54,766 nt of DNA. It comes from an uncultured Methanobrevibacter sp. (lineage in GTDB: Archaea; Methanobacteriota; Methanobacteria; Methanobacteriales; Methanobacteriaceae). The notes under the pieces were generated by a model, which saw only the letters and a list, made by a program, of their open reading frames with translations, was not told the DNA's origin and ran no database searches. Shown piece by piece: positions 25,017 to 33,641 of this stretch. The stretch spans positions 1 through 54,766 of the forward strand of contig NZ_CACWVY010000023.1 in assembly GCF_902764455.1 (NCBI RefSeq), given 5' to 3'. Positions within the stretch are counted from its first letter, which is position 1, and each line of letters opens with the position of its first letter. The position numbers were made by a program, and so were the translations under genes.

Positions 25017-25445
25017 TCAATCACTATTATCTTCTATAAAATCATGAATTTCCATTTGGAATTTTTTTAGCCTATTTCCTTTTTGAGAATTTTCTTCTAA
25101 ATCTTTAAGTGCAATAATGCCTGTATTTGCATATTCCATAGCAATATCAGCTACTTTTAAATCATCATTTACAATTTCTGTATCTTCAGAGTCAGATATT
25201 GCAATCGCATACATTAAAGACAATTCTTCTTCAGTTAATTGATTCATAACAAATGTATCATTACCACTAGCTTTCGGATTTTCAAAGGGTGTTTTAAAAC
25301 CTATAGAAAATCCTAATGCCATAAGAAGTAAGAAATTTTCCCGTTTAATTATTCCTTCACTTCTAGGAGAATTTAAAATTTCTGATTTCTTAAAAAAATC
25401 CTTATAATTCTTCTCAATATAAAAATGGTTTGACATATTCCCCAT
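25017..25445 (-). CDS. small helical defence-associated protein
   Basis: A 142-residue, mostly helical protein. It contains NSPRSEGIIKRENFLLLMALGFSIGFKTPF, a layout that reminds me of DndE-like ribbon-helix proteins without being convincing. The start follows the ATPase stop by 2 bases and uses GAGGGG in the ATPase end, so the two are translationally coupled. That coupling to a DndD-like ATPase supports a subunit role. Function is unknown. Confidence 0.65.
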   Translation of the reverse strand: MGNMSNHFYIEKNYKDFFKKSEILNSPRSEGIIKRENFLLLMALGFSIGFKTPFENPKASGNDTFVMNQLTEEELSLMYAIAISDSEDTEIVNDDLKVADIAMEYANTGIIALKDLEENSQKGNRLKKFQMEIHDFIEDNSD

Positions 25446-25447
25446 AA

Positions 25448-27412
25448 TTATTTCCCCTCAATAATTATTTGTTTTTCAGATTCAGATTCTCTTAAAGAGT
25501 ATTCATTAACATGTTTTTGTTTATATAATTGTTTAACTGGCTCAGAATATTCTTCTTCAAGTAAAAATAAGAGTAATTGCTTTTCTTCACTTACATTTAA
25601 ACAACTTTTAGCTACATTTAATCTTTGTTCACCACCAGTTCTTGCTAAAAGTGTATCAACAACCAATGGAGAATCAAATCCGGAAACTGAATGAATAGCT
25701 AAAATAAATGCCAAAGCTAAAAGTTCAACTTCAGAAGCACTTGCAGAGGATTTAGATGGTCTACCATCTTCATCGAATAATTTAACTTCATAATTCTCAT
25801 TAATTTCAATTTCACCGTAAGTCTTAGATTTACGTATTAAACCAAAGAACATTTCTTTTGTAACTTCCTGAATAATTTTTCTAGTTTCAGCCATCATGTC
25901 TTCTTTAACATTCTTAATGACCACTAATGCATCAGTACACAATTTTATTTTTGCAGAAATTTCACGATATTCCTCTTCTTCTTCAAGTAAATTTAGATAT
26001 TCTTCATGTAATTTTTCTATGCATCTCTGCAATTTTTTATTGTTTTCATTTAGATTATTTAATTCCGTGTTTTTTTCAGGCAATACTTCCAATAATTCAT
26101 CACGCCTATCAATACTATCTTTAAGATGCTCATTAACCTTAATTGTATGATAAAATTCTTTTATTTCACGTTCTAATGTTTTAACTGCATTATCTAAATC
26201 AGATATGTCCTCCATCAATTCTTTTTCAGATTTAATATAACTTTCTTGGATATTTTTAAAACGATTGAAAAATTTTTTATTATCGTTTAAAATTTTATCC
26301 TCTGGAGAAATAAGATATAATTTAGCTTTTTTCTTTTTAATATAACTCATTAATTCATCGTCAAAAATCCGATCACATACTTTACACGAATGATCATGAA
26401 GCGAATCTTCCAAAATATCTTCATCAATAGGATACACATAAGAATCATCCTTATTTTCTTCAATTAAATTTAATGCTTTAATAAAAGCATGTTTAGCTAA
26501 AATTTTTGGAGATTCCTTAATAATAAGATCATTTAAACTTTTCTCCTTAGAAGATATTTTTTCATTATTCTTATTCTTTTGAATAATTTTAGCATTTCTT
26601 TTCTTTTCAACATCCTTAATAGATGGAACTGAACCTAAATTATTAACTAAACTTTTCAATTCATTTTCTAATGATTTATAAGAATCTTTTAAATTTTCAT
26701 ATCTATCTTTTTCAGATTTTAAAAACTCAGATTGTTCATTATATTCCTTTAATTTACTATCTGCATCCGAATTAGGATTTCCTTGTTTTCTAAGGTATTT
26801 TAACTTTTCATTTAATCGCTCTTCCATTTCATCTAAAACAAAAATATGAGATAATGTGAATACTTGGTCTTTTATAGCTGTAGACATTAAAAAATAATTA
26901 TCTAACTGTTCACCATCAAAAAAGAAAAATTCCTTAATAGCTTCAGGAATAAATGATGACACTAACAACTCACACTCACCAATGTCTCTGCACACATTAG
27001 ACTGAGAACCTTCAATTTCAGTTACAGTGAACTCCTGATCAATCCATTCCTCACGTTTACCATTATTTTTGTAATAATCACTATGAATACTATGAATTTT
27101 AAAAATATCAGAACGTTTATAAATTAATTTTAATCCATCACCCGCAACAGTAATCCTAACAGAAGCTTTTTCAAAATCATTATCCGAATTATTACTTACT
27201 TCTGTATTTAAAGTAGGCAATGCATCATCTTGGTCTTTAATTTTAGGTTCTTCATTATAAAGACACCAAGTCATTGCATTTAAAAAAGTTGTTTTTCCAG
27301 CTCCGTTTTCAGCAATAACCACATGGATATCATTATTATTTTCATTATTGAAGTTAATTGATGTATCAACATATTTTCTAAAATTTTTAAATTGAATTTC
27401 TTCAATCCTCAT
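25448..27412 (-). CDS. SMC/Rad50-like AAA ATPase, DndD-like
   Basis: A 654-residue ABC-type ATPase. Walker A, AENGAGKTT, is at residues 34-42. FFFFDGEQL (about 162-170) is the motif seen in DndD-like ATPases. Long coiled coils flank a CKVC element at 343-346, like a zinc-hook or hinge. Near the end, SSASASEVELLALAFILAI and PLVVDTLLAR supply the ABC signature region and D-loop. The frame opens 9 codons earlier, but the ATG used here begins MRIEEIQFKNFRKY as in the family. Its start overlaps the 57-residue ORF by 11 bases. It probably senses or clamps DNA for the helicase. Confidence 0.82.
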   Translation of the reverse strand: MRIEEIQFKNFRKYVDTSINFNNENNNDIHVVIAENGAGKTTFLNAMTWCLYNEEPKIKDQDDALPTLNTEVSNNSDNDFEKASVRITVAGDGLKLIYKRSDIFKIHSIHSDYYKNNGKREEWIDQEFTVTEIEGSQSNVCRDIGECELLVSSFIPEAIKEFFFFDGEQLDNYFLMSTAIKDQVFTLSHIFVLDEMEERLNEKLKYLRKQGNPNSDADSKLKEYNEQSEFLKSEKDRYENLKDSYKSLENELKSLVNNLGSVPSIKDVEKKRNAKIIQKNKNNEKISSKEKSLNDLIIKESPKILAKHAFIKALNLIEENKDDSYVYPIDEDILEDSLHDHSCKVCDRIFDDELMSYIKKKKAKLYLISPEDKILNDNKKFFNRFKNIQESYIKSEKELMEDISDLDNAVKTLEREIKEFYHTIKVNEHLKDSIDRRDELLEVLPEKNTELNNLNENNKKLQRCIEKLHEEYLNLLEEEEEYREISAKIKLCTDALVVIKNVKEDMMAETRKIIQEVTKEMFFGLIRKSKTYGEIEINENYEVKLFDEDGRPSKSSASASEVELLALAFILAIHSVSGFDSPLVVDTLLARTGGEQRLNVAKSCLNVSEEKQLLLFLLEEEYSEPVKQLYKQKHVNEYSLRESESEKQIIIEGK

Positions 27413-27575
27413 TAAGATACCCCTTACAATATTTATCAATTAATTCATCATATTTTGCATTCCATTGGCGCAATCCCCTATTTTCTTCAACGAATATTTC
27501 TTGAAGAAAATTTGAAACAGAATCATTACCTGAATTCTTTTTTAAACTTTCATATATTTTTCTCTGAGTATTCAT
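27402..27575 (-). CDS. 57-residue protein in the defence operon
   Basis: A small frame between helicase and ATPase, MNTQRKIYESLKKNSG and onward, ending DKYCKGYLNED. It starts 9 bases after the helicase stop and overlaps the ATPase start by 11 bases, so its position fits an operon gene and not a chance frame. The sequence is charged and helical with no recognised motif. It is easily missed because of its length. Confidence 0.6.
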   Translation of the reverse strand: MNTQRKIYESLKKNSGNDSVSNFLQEIFVEENRGLRQWNAKYDELIDKYCKGYLNED

Positions 27576-27584
27576 AGCAACACC

Positions 27585-29651
27585 TTATAAATTTTTATTC
27601 AATTCCTTAATCACATAATCATAATTTTCGGCAATATATCCAATTTGTTTATATCTCTCTTTTTCTCTTTCAAAGATGAATTTTTCGAATTTTTGTAATG
27701 ATTTATCCAATCTATCCCCAGAAGGCCTAACTATCAAATCATAAATATCCGCGTGAGTTTTACCTTCATAACGTCGGATAACTCGACCAATTCTTTGAAT
27801 AAATTCTCTAGAACTATTGCTACTGCACATAAATATTGCTTTTGAAGCAGATGGAACATCAACCCCCTCATCCAAACAATGCATAGCAACCAATACGTGA
27901 TAATTTCCATCATCAAAATCTTTTAAAATCATTTCTCTTTCAGATAAACCCCCATATTCTTTTAAAGGAGTAGTTTTTTCTTCCATAGTAAACTTATGGG
28001 CAACGATATTTTTTCTAGCAAGAATATTTAAAACTTTATCAATCTGATTATGACTACAGTAAATAATCAATCCAGAATAATCATCAATATCATCCAGTAC
28101 TTCTTCAAATACATTAAATTTATTGAAGGCATCTTTTATTAAATCAGCTCTTTGGAAAAGTAAATTAGCTTTTTGTTTACTGTATTCTTCATCTTGGAAT
28201 TTAAAGAGATTTAACGTTATTTTTTTGTATTTTTCAAGTTCTTCTTTTGTTAAACTTAAAAAGTAAGGATGGTAATTATAAGGAGTTAAATAAGATTTTC
28301 CGGTACGAGGATTATAAAAATTATAAATTGCATCTTCTAATGATATTTTATATAATTCATCACCAAAAAACTCAAAAAGAAAATCAGACTCTTCATCTGA
28401 ATACCTAGTTGGAGTAGCACTTAATCCTAATCTGAAATCATATAATTTATCATTTAAACCATTTGTTCTATAAGGAGAACCCAAACCATGCATTTCATCT
28501 CCAATTAAAAAATAGTTAAATTTTTTATATTCTTTAAGATAATTTATGAAATCATCACTTGCTAGAGTATCATGAGTGGTTAATACAACCAAATTATTAA
28601 TGATATGTAACCTTAAATCCAATAAGCCATCTTCTAATGCTTTTCTCCATTTCGTATCTCCAGTAGCAGTAATTACCCTATCCAAATTTAAACCAAGATC
28701 TTCAATAGATTTATTCCATTGCGGAAGTAAATGTTTAGTCGGAGCAGTAATCACTGTTAATAATAAAGAATCATCAAGAAGTAACTTTTGCAAACATCCT
28801 AATGCTGTATAAGTTTTACCAGTTCCTGTTGCCATGACAAAAATGCCTCTTTTATCATTATCAAACCATTTATCCCTTGCATCAATTTGATAATCATATA
28901 ATTCAATTTTTGGAGCCATAGGAGGAATTGTATCATGAAAAATTAAATCATCAAAATTCTCAGGAGCATCATCAATTAATTTTTGTTCAATTGCCTCAGG
29001 AATGTCCAAAATCTTATATGACTCTGAATTTGAATTCCATAAATCAGTGAATGTAACTAAATTTTCTTTGAGATGCTTTAATTCACCAAGATTCCAATCT
29101 CTAAATAAATGAAATTCTTCACCATTCTTTTCCCAAGCAGCAGATGTCTCATTAATTGAACCACTAAAAGAAATAAGATTATTTTTACAGTCATACATTA
29201 AACCTATCTTATAATGTAAAATTCCACCACCATTAGTAACAGGAATTCCATTTTCATCTGTCTTAACCGCAACTCTAATTCTCAATTGTTTATTTGCAAT
29301 CATCCACCCTAAAATTTTAACATGATTTTTAACAATTTCATCTTCAATAGAATTTAATTCATTTAAAAAATTAGAAGTCAATATTTCTTCAGGATGTTTT
29401 GAAGCAAAATTAATCATATTAACATCTGCCGGATTTAAATCAACACCACATAACAAATCCATTTTACCATTATTTAATATAAAATCTTTTAAACCAATAG
29501 CAACAGAAGCTAAACTTTTTGAATTGAAATAACCTACAACCCTACGGTATTTTTTAGAATTAGCTAAAGCAGGAATATAAAAATCTTTCAACAAATTATC
29601 TTTTTGAGAATCATAATGTTCTTTGAAATTTAATTCCTGAAATGTTTTCAT
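27585..29651 (-). CDS. PLD-like nuclease / superfamily II helicase
   Basis: A 688-residue fusion. The N-terminal PLD-like domain has HYKIGLMYD (146-154) and SGSINETSAAW (163-173). The helicase has ATGTGKT (274-280), DEMH (385-388), GLSATPTR, and QRIGRVIRR for motif VI. It resembles proteins annotated as DNA phosphorothioation-dependent restriction enzymes and helicases of methylase-linked defence systems. Downstream lie the 57-residue ORF, the SMC-like ATPase and two accessory genes; upstream is a Dam-like methylase. A restriction or anti-phage effector is the likely role. Confidence 0.85.
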   Translation of the reverse strand: MKTFQELNFKEHYDSQKDNLLKDFYIPALANSKKYRRVVGYFNSKSLASVAIGLKDFILNNGKMDLLCGVDLNPADVNMINFASKHPEEILTSNFLNELNSIEDEIVKNHVKILGWMIANKQLRIRVAVKTDENGIPVTNGGGILHYKIGLMYDCKNNLISFSGSINETSAAWEKNGEEFHLFRDWNLGELKHLKENLVTFTDLWNSNSESYKILDIPEAIEQKLIDDAPENFDDLIFHDTIPPMAPKIELYDYQIDARDKWFDNDKRGIFVMATGTGKTYTALGCLQKLLLDDSLLLTVITAPTKHLLPQWNKSIEDLGLNLDRVITATGDTKWRKALEDGLLDLRLHIINNLVVLTTHDTLASDDFINYLKEYKKFNYFLIGDEMHGLGSPYRTNGLNDKLYDFRLGLSATPTRYSDEESDFLFEFFGDELYKISLEDAIYNFYNPRTGKSYLTPYNYHPYFLSLTKEELEKYKKITLNLFKFQDEEYSKQKANLLFQRADLIKDAFNKFNVFEEVLDDIDDYSGLIIYCSHNQIDKVLNILARKNIVAHKFTMEEKTTPLKEYGGLSEREMILKDFDDGNYHVLVAMHCLDEGVDVPSASKAIFMCSSNSSREFIQRIGRVIRRYEGKTHADIYDLIVRPSGDRLDKSLQKFEKFIFEREKERYKQIGYIAENYDYVIKELNKNL

Positions 29652-29749
29652 TTGAATCCCTTTAATTAAAAATACAAATTACAGTTAGAGAAAATTTAAT
29701 TGCTTAATGACCCCCAATCCAAGCGCATCTCCATAAAATACTTGTTTTT

Positions 29750-29790
29750 GATCAAAATTTTACTAAAAGAGATCAAAATTGTATGAGATC
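29750..29790. promoter_or_regulatory. cluster of three GATC sites upstream of the helicase gene
   Basis: GATC occurs at 29750, 29771 and 29787, the first two within GATCAAAATT. A minus-strand TATA-like box (TTTATATACT) lies at 29845-29854, so the sites would fall in the leader of the helicase operon. The neighbouring gene encodes a Dam-type methylase, so methylation could mark or regulate this leader (inference). Confidence 0.4.
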
Positions 29791-29886
29791 ATAAAATTGT
29801 TCTCACTTCGTAAAATTGCTTTCATTTAAGAATTTATTTAATAAAGTATATAAATTATGCATATAAAAGAATTTAAAAAAAATAAT

Positions 29887-30828
29887 TTAATAGTTATAAA
29901 TCAAAAGTTCATTAATTGGCCCTCTTTTGTTGCCTTTAGAATTAATTGAACGCCTTACTTCAATTTTTTTATGATTGCAAATTTTCAATCCCAATTTTCC
30001 ATAAGTATCTTTAAAGAAATTATTGTCAGGATCATGATTTTTTGGGTCAGAATTGCTTAAAATGAATTTTGCACCTCTATTATCAATCCATTTACAAAAT
30101 TGACTTAGTTCTTTCTGTTCATTAATACCGAAACCTTCAGCACTATAACTTGTAAAACTAGTTTTTTTAATAGGCAAATAAGGAGGATCCAAATATACAA
30201 ATGTATTTCCATCAATAAAATCTTTTGAAGCCATATAATCTTTTGAAACTATAGTTACTCCTTTTAAAGCATCATGCACATTTTCAATATTCCCTTCATC
30301 ACATATTGAAGGATTTTTATATTTACCAATAGGAACATTAAACTTACCACTTTTATTGACCCTATACAAACCATTGAAACAAGTCCTATTTAAAAAAATC
30401 ATCTGTGCTGCTCTAATAATATGGTCATAAGAATAATTTTTGTAATCAAATTCTTCTAAATTATTATTAAAATCACTTCGAATATCATTGAAATATATTC
30501 TTCTTTCATCTTGATTCATTTTTAAAAAAGCATTAGAATACGATTTAAGTTTAGAAATTAATTTTTTATATTTATTTCCTTGAATAACATCATATGTTAA
30601 AATTAATTCCCTATTTATATCCCCTAAATAAGCTTCTTTTATTTCAAATTTACTAATTAAATGAAAAAAAACTGCTCCACCGCCTAGAAATGGTTCTGCA
30701 TATTTTACAATAACATTTGAATCTTGAATTTCGTGAGGTAATTTTTTATCAATACACTTGATAACCTGCTTTTTACCACCTGCCCATTTTAAAAAGGGTT
30801 TTGCATTTTTTTCATTACTAGATGACAT
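29887..30828 (-). CDS. dam: DNA adenine methylase, D12 class (Dam/DpnIIA-like)
   Basis: A 313-residue N6-adenine methyltransferase. FLKWAGGKK at residues 12-20 and EPFLGGGAVFF near 45-55 bind AdoMet, and DPPYLP at 214-219 is the catalytic motif, followed by TSFTSYSAEGFG as in Dam and DpnIIA. The usual target of such enzymes is GATC, though this is not proven here. The frame opens at a TTG seven codons earlier, but AAGGA fits the ATG used. It leads the block of defence genes and probably protects host DNA from the linked nuclease-helicase. Confidence 0.88.
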   Translation of the reverse strand: MSSSNEKNAKPFLKWAGGKKQVIKCIDKKLPHEIQDSNVIVKYAEPFLGGGAVFFHLISKFEIKEAYLGDINRELILTYDVIQGNKYKKLISKLKSYSNAFLKMNQDERRIYFNDIRSDFNNNLEEFDYKNYSYDHIIRAAQMIFLNRTCFNGLYRVNKSGKFNVPIGKYKNPSICDEGNIENVHDALKGVTIVSKDYMASKDFIDGNTFVYLDPPYLPIKKTSFTSYSAEGFGINEQKELSQFCKWIDNRGAKFILSNSDPKNHDPDNNFFKDTYGKLGLKICNHKKIEVRRSINSKGNKRGPINELLIYNY

Positions 30829-31220
30829 CAAATAATTCCTTAAAAACAATTAGATATATAAATATTCATGAAAAATAAGAAAAAACCTATTTCATGATCA
30901 ATAAAACTTTTATTAAACAACCTATTAAAAAATACCGATTTGTTCTTCTAAATAACATATAAAAACAATCCTAGAAAAATTTTTGAAAGTAAATATTTAA
31001 CATATAATATAAACATATAATAAAGATAATACTTCCAATATTATTTTTATTAAATCTTTCTTAACATCAATATCATCTAGCCCATTTAATTCTATTATAA
31101 CAAAAATAAGAATTAAAAATACATTAATTAAATTAAAATTATTTAAATTTATGGTTATTTGGTTTATAAACAATAATACATTAATTATTTTAATAAATAA
31201 TCCATAAAATACTCCATAAT

Positions 31221-31250
31221 CTAAACTCAAATTTAACTTTGAGTTTAAAT
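31221..31250. repeat. short inverted repeat at the 5' end of the silent hsdS
   Basis: CTAAACTCAAATTTA is followed at once by TTTGAGTTTAAA, making a small palindrome. TAAATTTGAGTTTAG (minus strand) is an exact match to the start of the expressed hsdS at 34798-34812. TTTGAGTTTA on the plus strand is the start of the silent hsdS. A related AAACTCAAATATAAC stands at 33508-33522. These are likely sites for the adjacent recombinase. The 389 bases between dam and hsdS are otherwise AT-rich with no convincing gene. Confidence 0.5.
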
Positions 31251-32495
31251 TCAAATAACCATAATTGGATAGATTGTACTCTTGGCGATATTGTCACATT
31301 TAAAAGAGGATATGATTTACCTAAAGATAAAATGAACAAAGGAAAATATCCGGTTGTTGGTTCTAATGGTATTATTGGTTATCATGATGAGTTTACTACA
31401 GAATCTCCAGGAATTACTGTTGGCCGTAGTGGGAATGTGGGAAATCCATTTATTGTTAAAGGAGATTCATGGTCTCATAATACTACCTTATTTGTTGAAA
31501 AATTTAAGAATGTTGATCCTTACTTTGTTTACTATTATTTAAAAACCATTGACCTAAAACAATTTGCTGGAGGTAGTGCAGTTCCTACTTTAAACAGAAA
31601 TCATATTCATCCTATTGATATAAGAATTCCTCGAGATATAAATGAGCAAAAGAAGATTAGTACATTATTATTAACTATTGATGAAAAAATTGCTGTTTGC
31701 GAATCTATAAATAAAAATTTAGCAGCATTGGCAAAGACTATTTTTAGAGATAGGTTTATTTTTTATAAAGGTTATGAATCTCAAATGATTAAAACTGATG
31801 TTGGAGAAATTCCGAATACATTTGAAGTTAAATCAGTTGATGAGATATCAAAAGATGTTGTTTGTGGTAAAACTCCTTCTACAAAAGTAGAAGAAAATTA
31901 TGGGGATAAAATGCCATTTATAACAATTCCAGATATGCATGGTAATGTTTTTGTAATTGATACTGAGAGAAAATTATCTGAAATAGGAATAAAAAGTCAA
32001 ATTAAAAAGATATTGCCTGAAAATAGTATTTGTGTTAGTTGTATTGCCACTGCAGGATTAGTTTCGCTTACTTCTGAAGAAAGTCAAACAAATCAACAAA
32101 TTAATAGCGTCATATGTAAAGAAGGGATTAGTCCTTATTTTGTTTATCTTTATATGGAAGAATTATCAGAATATATTAAAATGCTTGGATCAGGGGGAAG
32201 CACTACATTAAATCTAAACAAAAGAGAATTTGGTAAAATAGAACTTGTAATTCCTCCTCAAGAGGACATGATTGAATTCCATAAACAAATATCTCCTATT
32301 TTTGAAGAAATTAAAACCAATCAATATGAAATAGAAAAATTAACTAAATTACGAGATACATTACTTCCTAAGTTAATGTCTGGTGAGATTGATGTTTCAC
32401 AGATAAATTGTGACTTGCAGATAACACACAAGCAAAATTGTATAAATGAATTTACATTAACATTTCACAATAATATAATAGAGGCATTAATATGA
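31239..32495 (+). CDS. hsdS: type I restriction specificity subunit, probably silent copy
   Basis: A 418-residue HsdS with two target recognition domains. TRD1 starts WIDCTLGDIVTFKRG and ends NRNHIHPIDIRIP. A conserved helix region follows (EQKKISTLLLTIDEKI), then TRD2 with PSTKVEENYG. The second conserved helix ends LTKLRDTLLPKLMSGEIDVS. The frame starts with TTG and no ribosome site precedes it, unlike the other hsdS, so it is probably a stored allele. It is inverted relative to hsdR-hsdM-hsdS and overlaps the recombinase gene by 4 bases. The C-terminus has 24 extra residues beyond the family end. Confidence 0.85.
   Translation: MSLNSNNHNWIDCTLGDIVTFKRGYDLPKDKMNKGKYPVVGSNGIIGYHDEFTTESPGITVGRSGNVGNPFIVKGDSWSHNTTLFVEKFKNVDPYFVYYYLKTIDLKQFAGGSAVPTLNRNHIHPIDIRIPRDINEQKKISTLLLTIDEKIAVCESINKNLAALAKTIFRDRFIFYKGYESQMIKTDVGEIPNTFEVKSVDEISKDVVCGKTPSTKVEENYGDKMPFITIPDMHGNVFVIDTERKLSEIGIKSQIKKILPENSICVSCIATAGLVSLTSEESQTNQQINSVICKEGISPYFVYLYMEELSEYIKMLGSGGSTTLNLNKREFGKIELVIPPQEDMIEFHKQISPIFEEIKTNQYEIEKLTKLRDTLLPKLMSGEIDVSQINCDLQITHKQNCINEFTLTFHNNIIEALI
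32358..32383. repeat. hsdS: inverted repeat inside hsdS genes, left arm
   Basis: A 26-base exact inverted match to 33675-33700 within about 80 bases of high similarity. It encodes TLLPKLMSGE in both hsdS genes. It could support inversion of the recombinase segment or gene conversion. Confidence 0.75.
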
Positions 32496-33478
32496 AAACT
32501 AAAATCATTTCCAAAATTCAAAATCAAATGAAACCTTACCTAAACCAAGGCCAATATATAAAATTAACAAGTTCCTTGCTAGATTCCTTGCAAGACATAG
32601 ATATTATTGATAACAATAATGAATTAAATGAAGTGGATAATTTTAAATTATTGAACCTATTCTTATCTGCTAAACAAGTTGAAGGATGTTCCGAAAAAAC
32701 AATCATATATTACAAATCCACAATAGAAAAAATGTTACAAAAAATAAAAAAACAAGTCTACAACATTAACACGGATGATTTGAGAAAATATCTTTTTGAT
32801 CACAAAAATGAAAAAATGTCATCAAAAACAACCATAGACAATATAAGAAGAGTTTTTTCAAGCTTTTTTTCATGGCTAGAAGATGAAGATTACATTATTA
32901 AAAATCCTGTAAGAAGAATACATAGAGTAAAAACTGGTCGAGTGGTTAAAGAAGTATTAACCGATGAAAATTTAGAAACATTACGTGATAATTGCAGTGA
33001 AATAAGGGATTTAGCAATGGTTGAACTACTAATATCAACAGGAATAAGAGTAGGAGAATTAGTGCGGCTGAATATTGAAGATATTGATTTCTATGAACGA
33101 GAATGTATAGTATTTGGAAAAGGTGAAAGTGAAAGAGTAGTCTATTTTGATGCAAGAACAAAAATACATTTAATGGAATACCTTCAGTCTAGAATAGATG
33201 ATAACCCTGCATTATTTGTTTCTTTAAATAGTCCATATGATAGATTAGGAATCAGCGGAGTAGAAACACGAATAAGAGACCTTGGAAAAAAATGCAATAT
33301 TAACAAAGTCCATCCCCACAAATTTAGACGAACAATGGCTACAAACGCAATTGACAAAGGAATGCCTATTGAACAAGTACAAAAATTATTAGGGCACGTG
33401 CAAATTGATACAACAATGCAATATGCAATGGTGAACCAAAGCAATGTAAAACTAGCCCACAGAAAGTTTATTGGTTAA
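32492..33478 (+). CDS. tyrosine recombinase of the hsdS inversion locus
   Basis: A 328-residue XerC/D-type recombinase. The N-terminal SAM-like domain is followed by the catalytic set: R186 (TGIRVGEL), K210 (FGKGESERVV), H276 and R279 (HKFRRTMATNA), H302 (LLGHVQIDTTMQY) and Y311. It lies between two oppositely oriented hsdS genes, the classic arrangement for DNA inversion that switches type I specificity. It is translationally coupled to the silent hsdS by a 4-base overlap. Confidence 0.88.
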   Translation: MKTKIISKIQNQMKPYLNQGQYIKLTSSLLDSLQDIDIIDNNNELNEVDNFKLLNLFLSAKQVEGCSEKTIIYYKSTIEKMLQKIKKQVYNINTDDLRKYLFDHKNEKMSSKTTIDNIRRVFSSFFSWLEDEDYIIKNPVRRIHRVKTGRVVKEVLTDENLETLRDNCSEIRDLAMVELLISTGIRVGELVRLNIEDIDFYERECIVFGKGESERVVYFDARTKIHLMEYLQSRIDDNPALFVSLNSPYDRLGISGVETRIRDLGKKCNINKVHPHKFRRTMATNAIDKGMPIEQVQKLLGHVQIDTTMQYAMVNQSNVKLAHRKFIG

Positions 33479-33615
33479 ATTATTGTTTAGTTCTCTGAAA
33501 ATCTTATAAAACTCAAATATAACACTGTTATTATTAATATAAATATAGCTCAAATTAATGTTGAATTTAAAAAATAAGAACAAATAGCTGTTTTTGAATT
33601 GAAAATATAAAAAGA

Positions 33616-33641
33616 AGAATAACAGTAACCACCGTTATTCT
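33616..33641. terminator. hairpin between recombinase and hsdS
   Basis: AGAATAAC pairs with GTTATTCT around 10 bases, overlapping the stop of the expressed hsdS. It may be a terminator for converging transcripts; there is no long T-run. Confidence 0.4.

Noticed and set aside
24051-29651. Complete Dnd phosphorothioation system
   Set aside because: No DndA/DndC-type sulfur-transfer genes are present; only the ATPase and helicase resemble Dnd-linked proteins.
30997-31254. 85-codon minus-strand frame upstream of the silent hsdS
   Set aside because: Isoleucine/leucine/asparagine-rich translation of AT-rich DNA and no ribosome site; it overlaps the recombination region.
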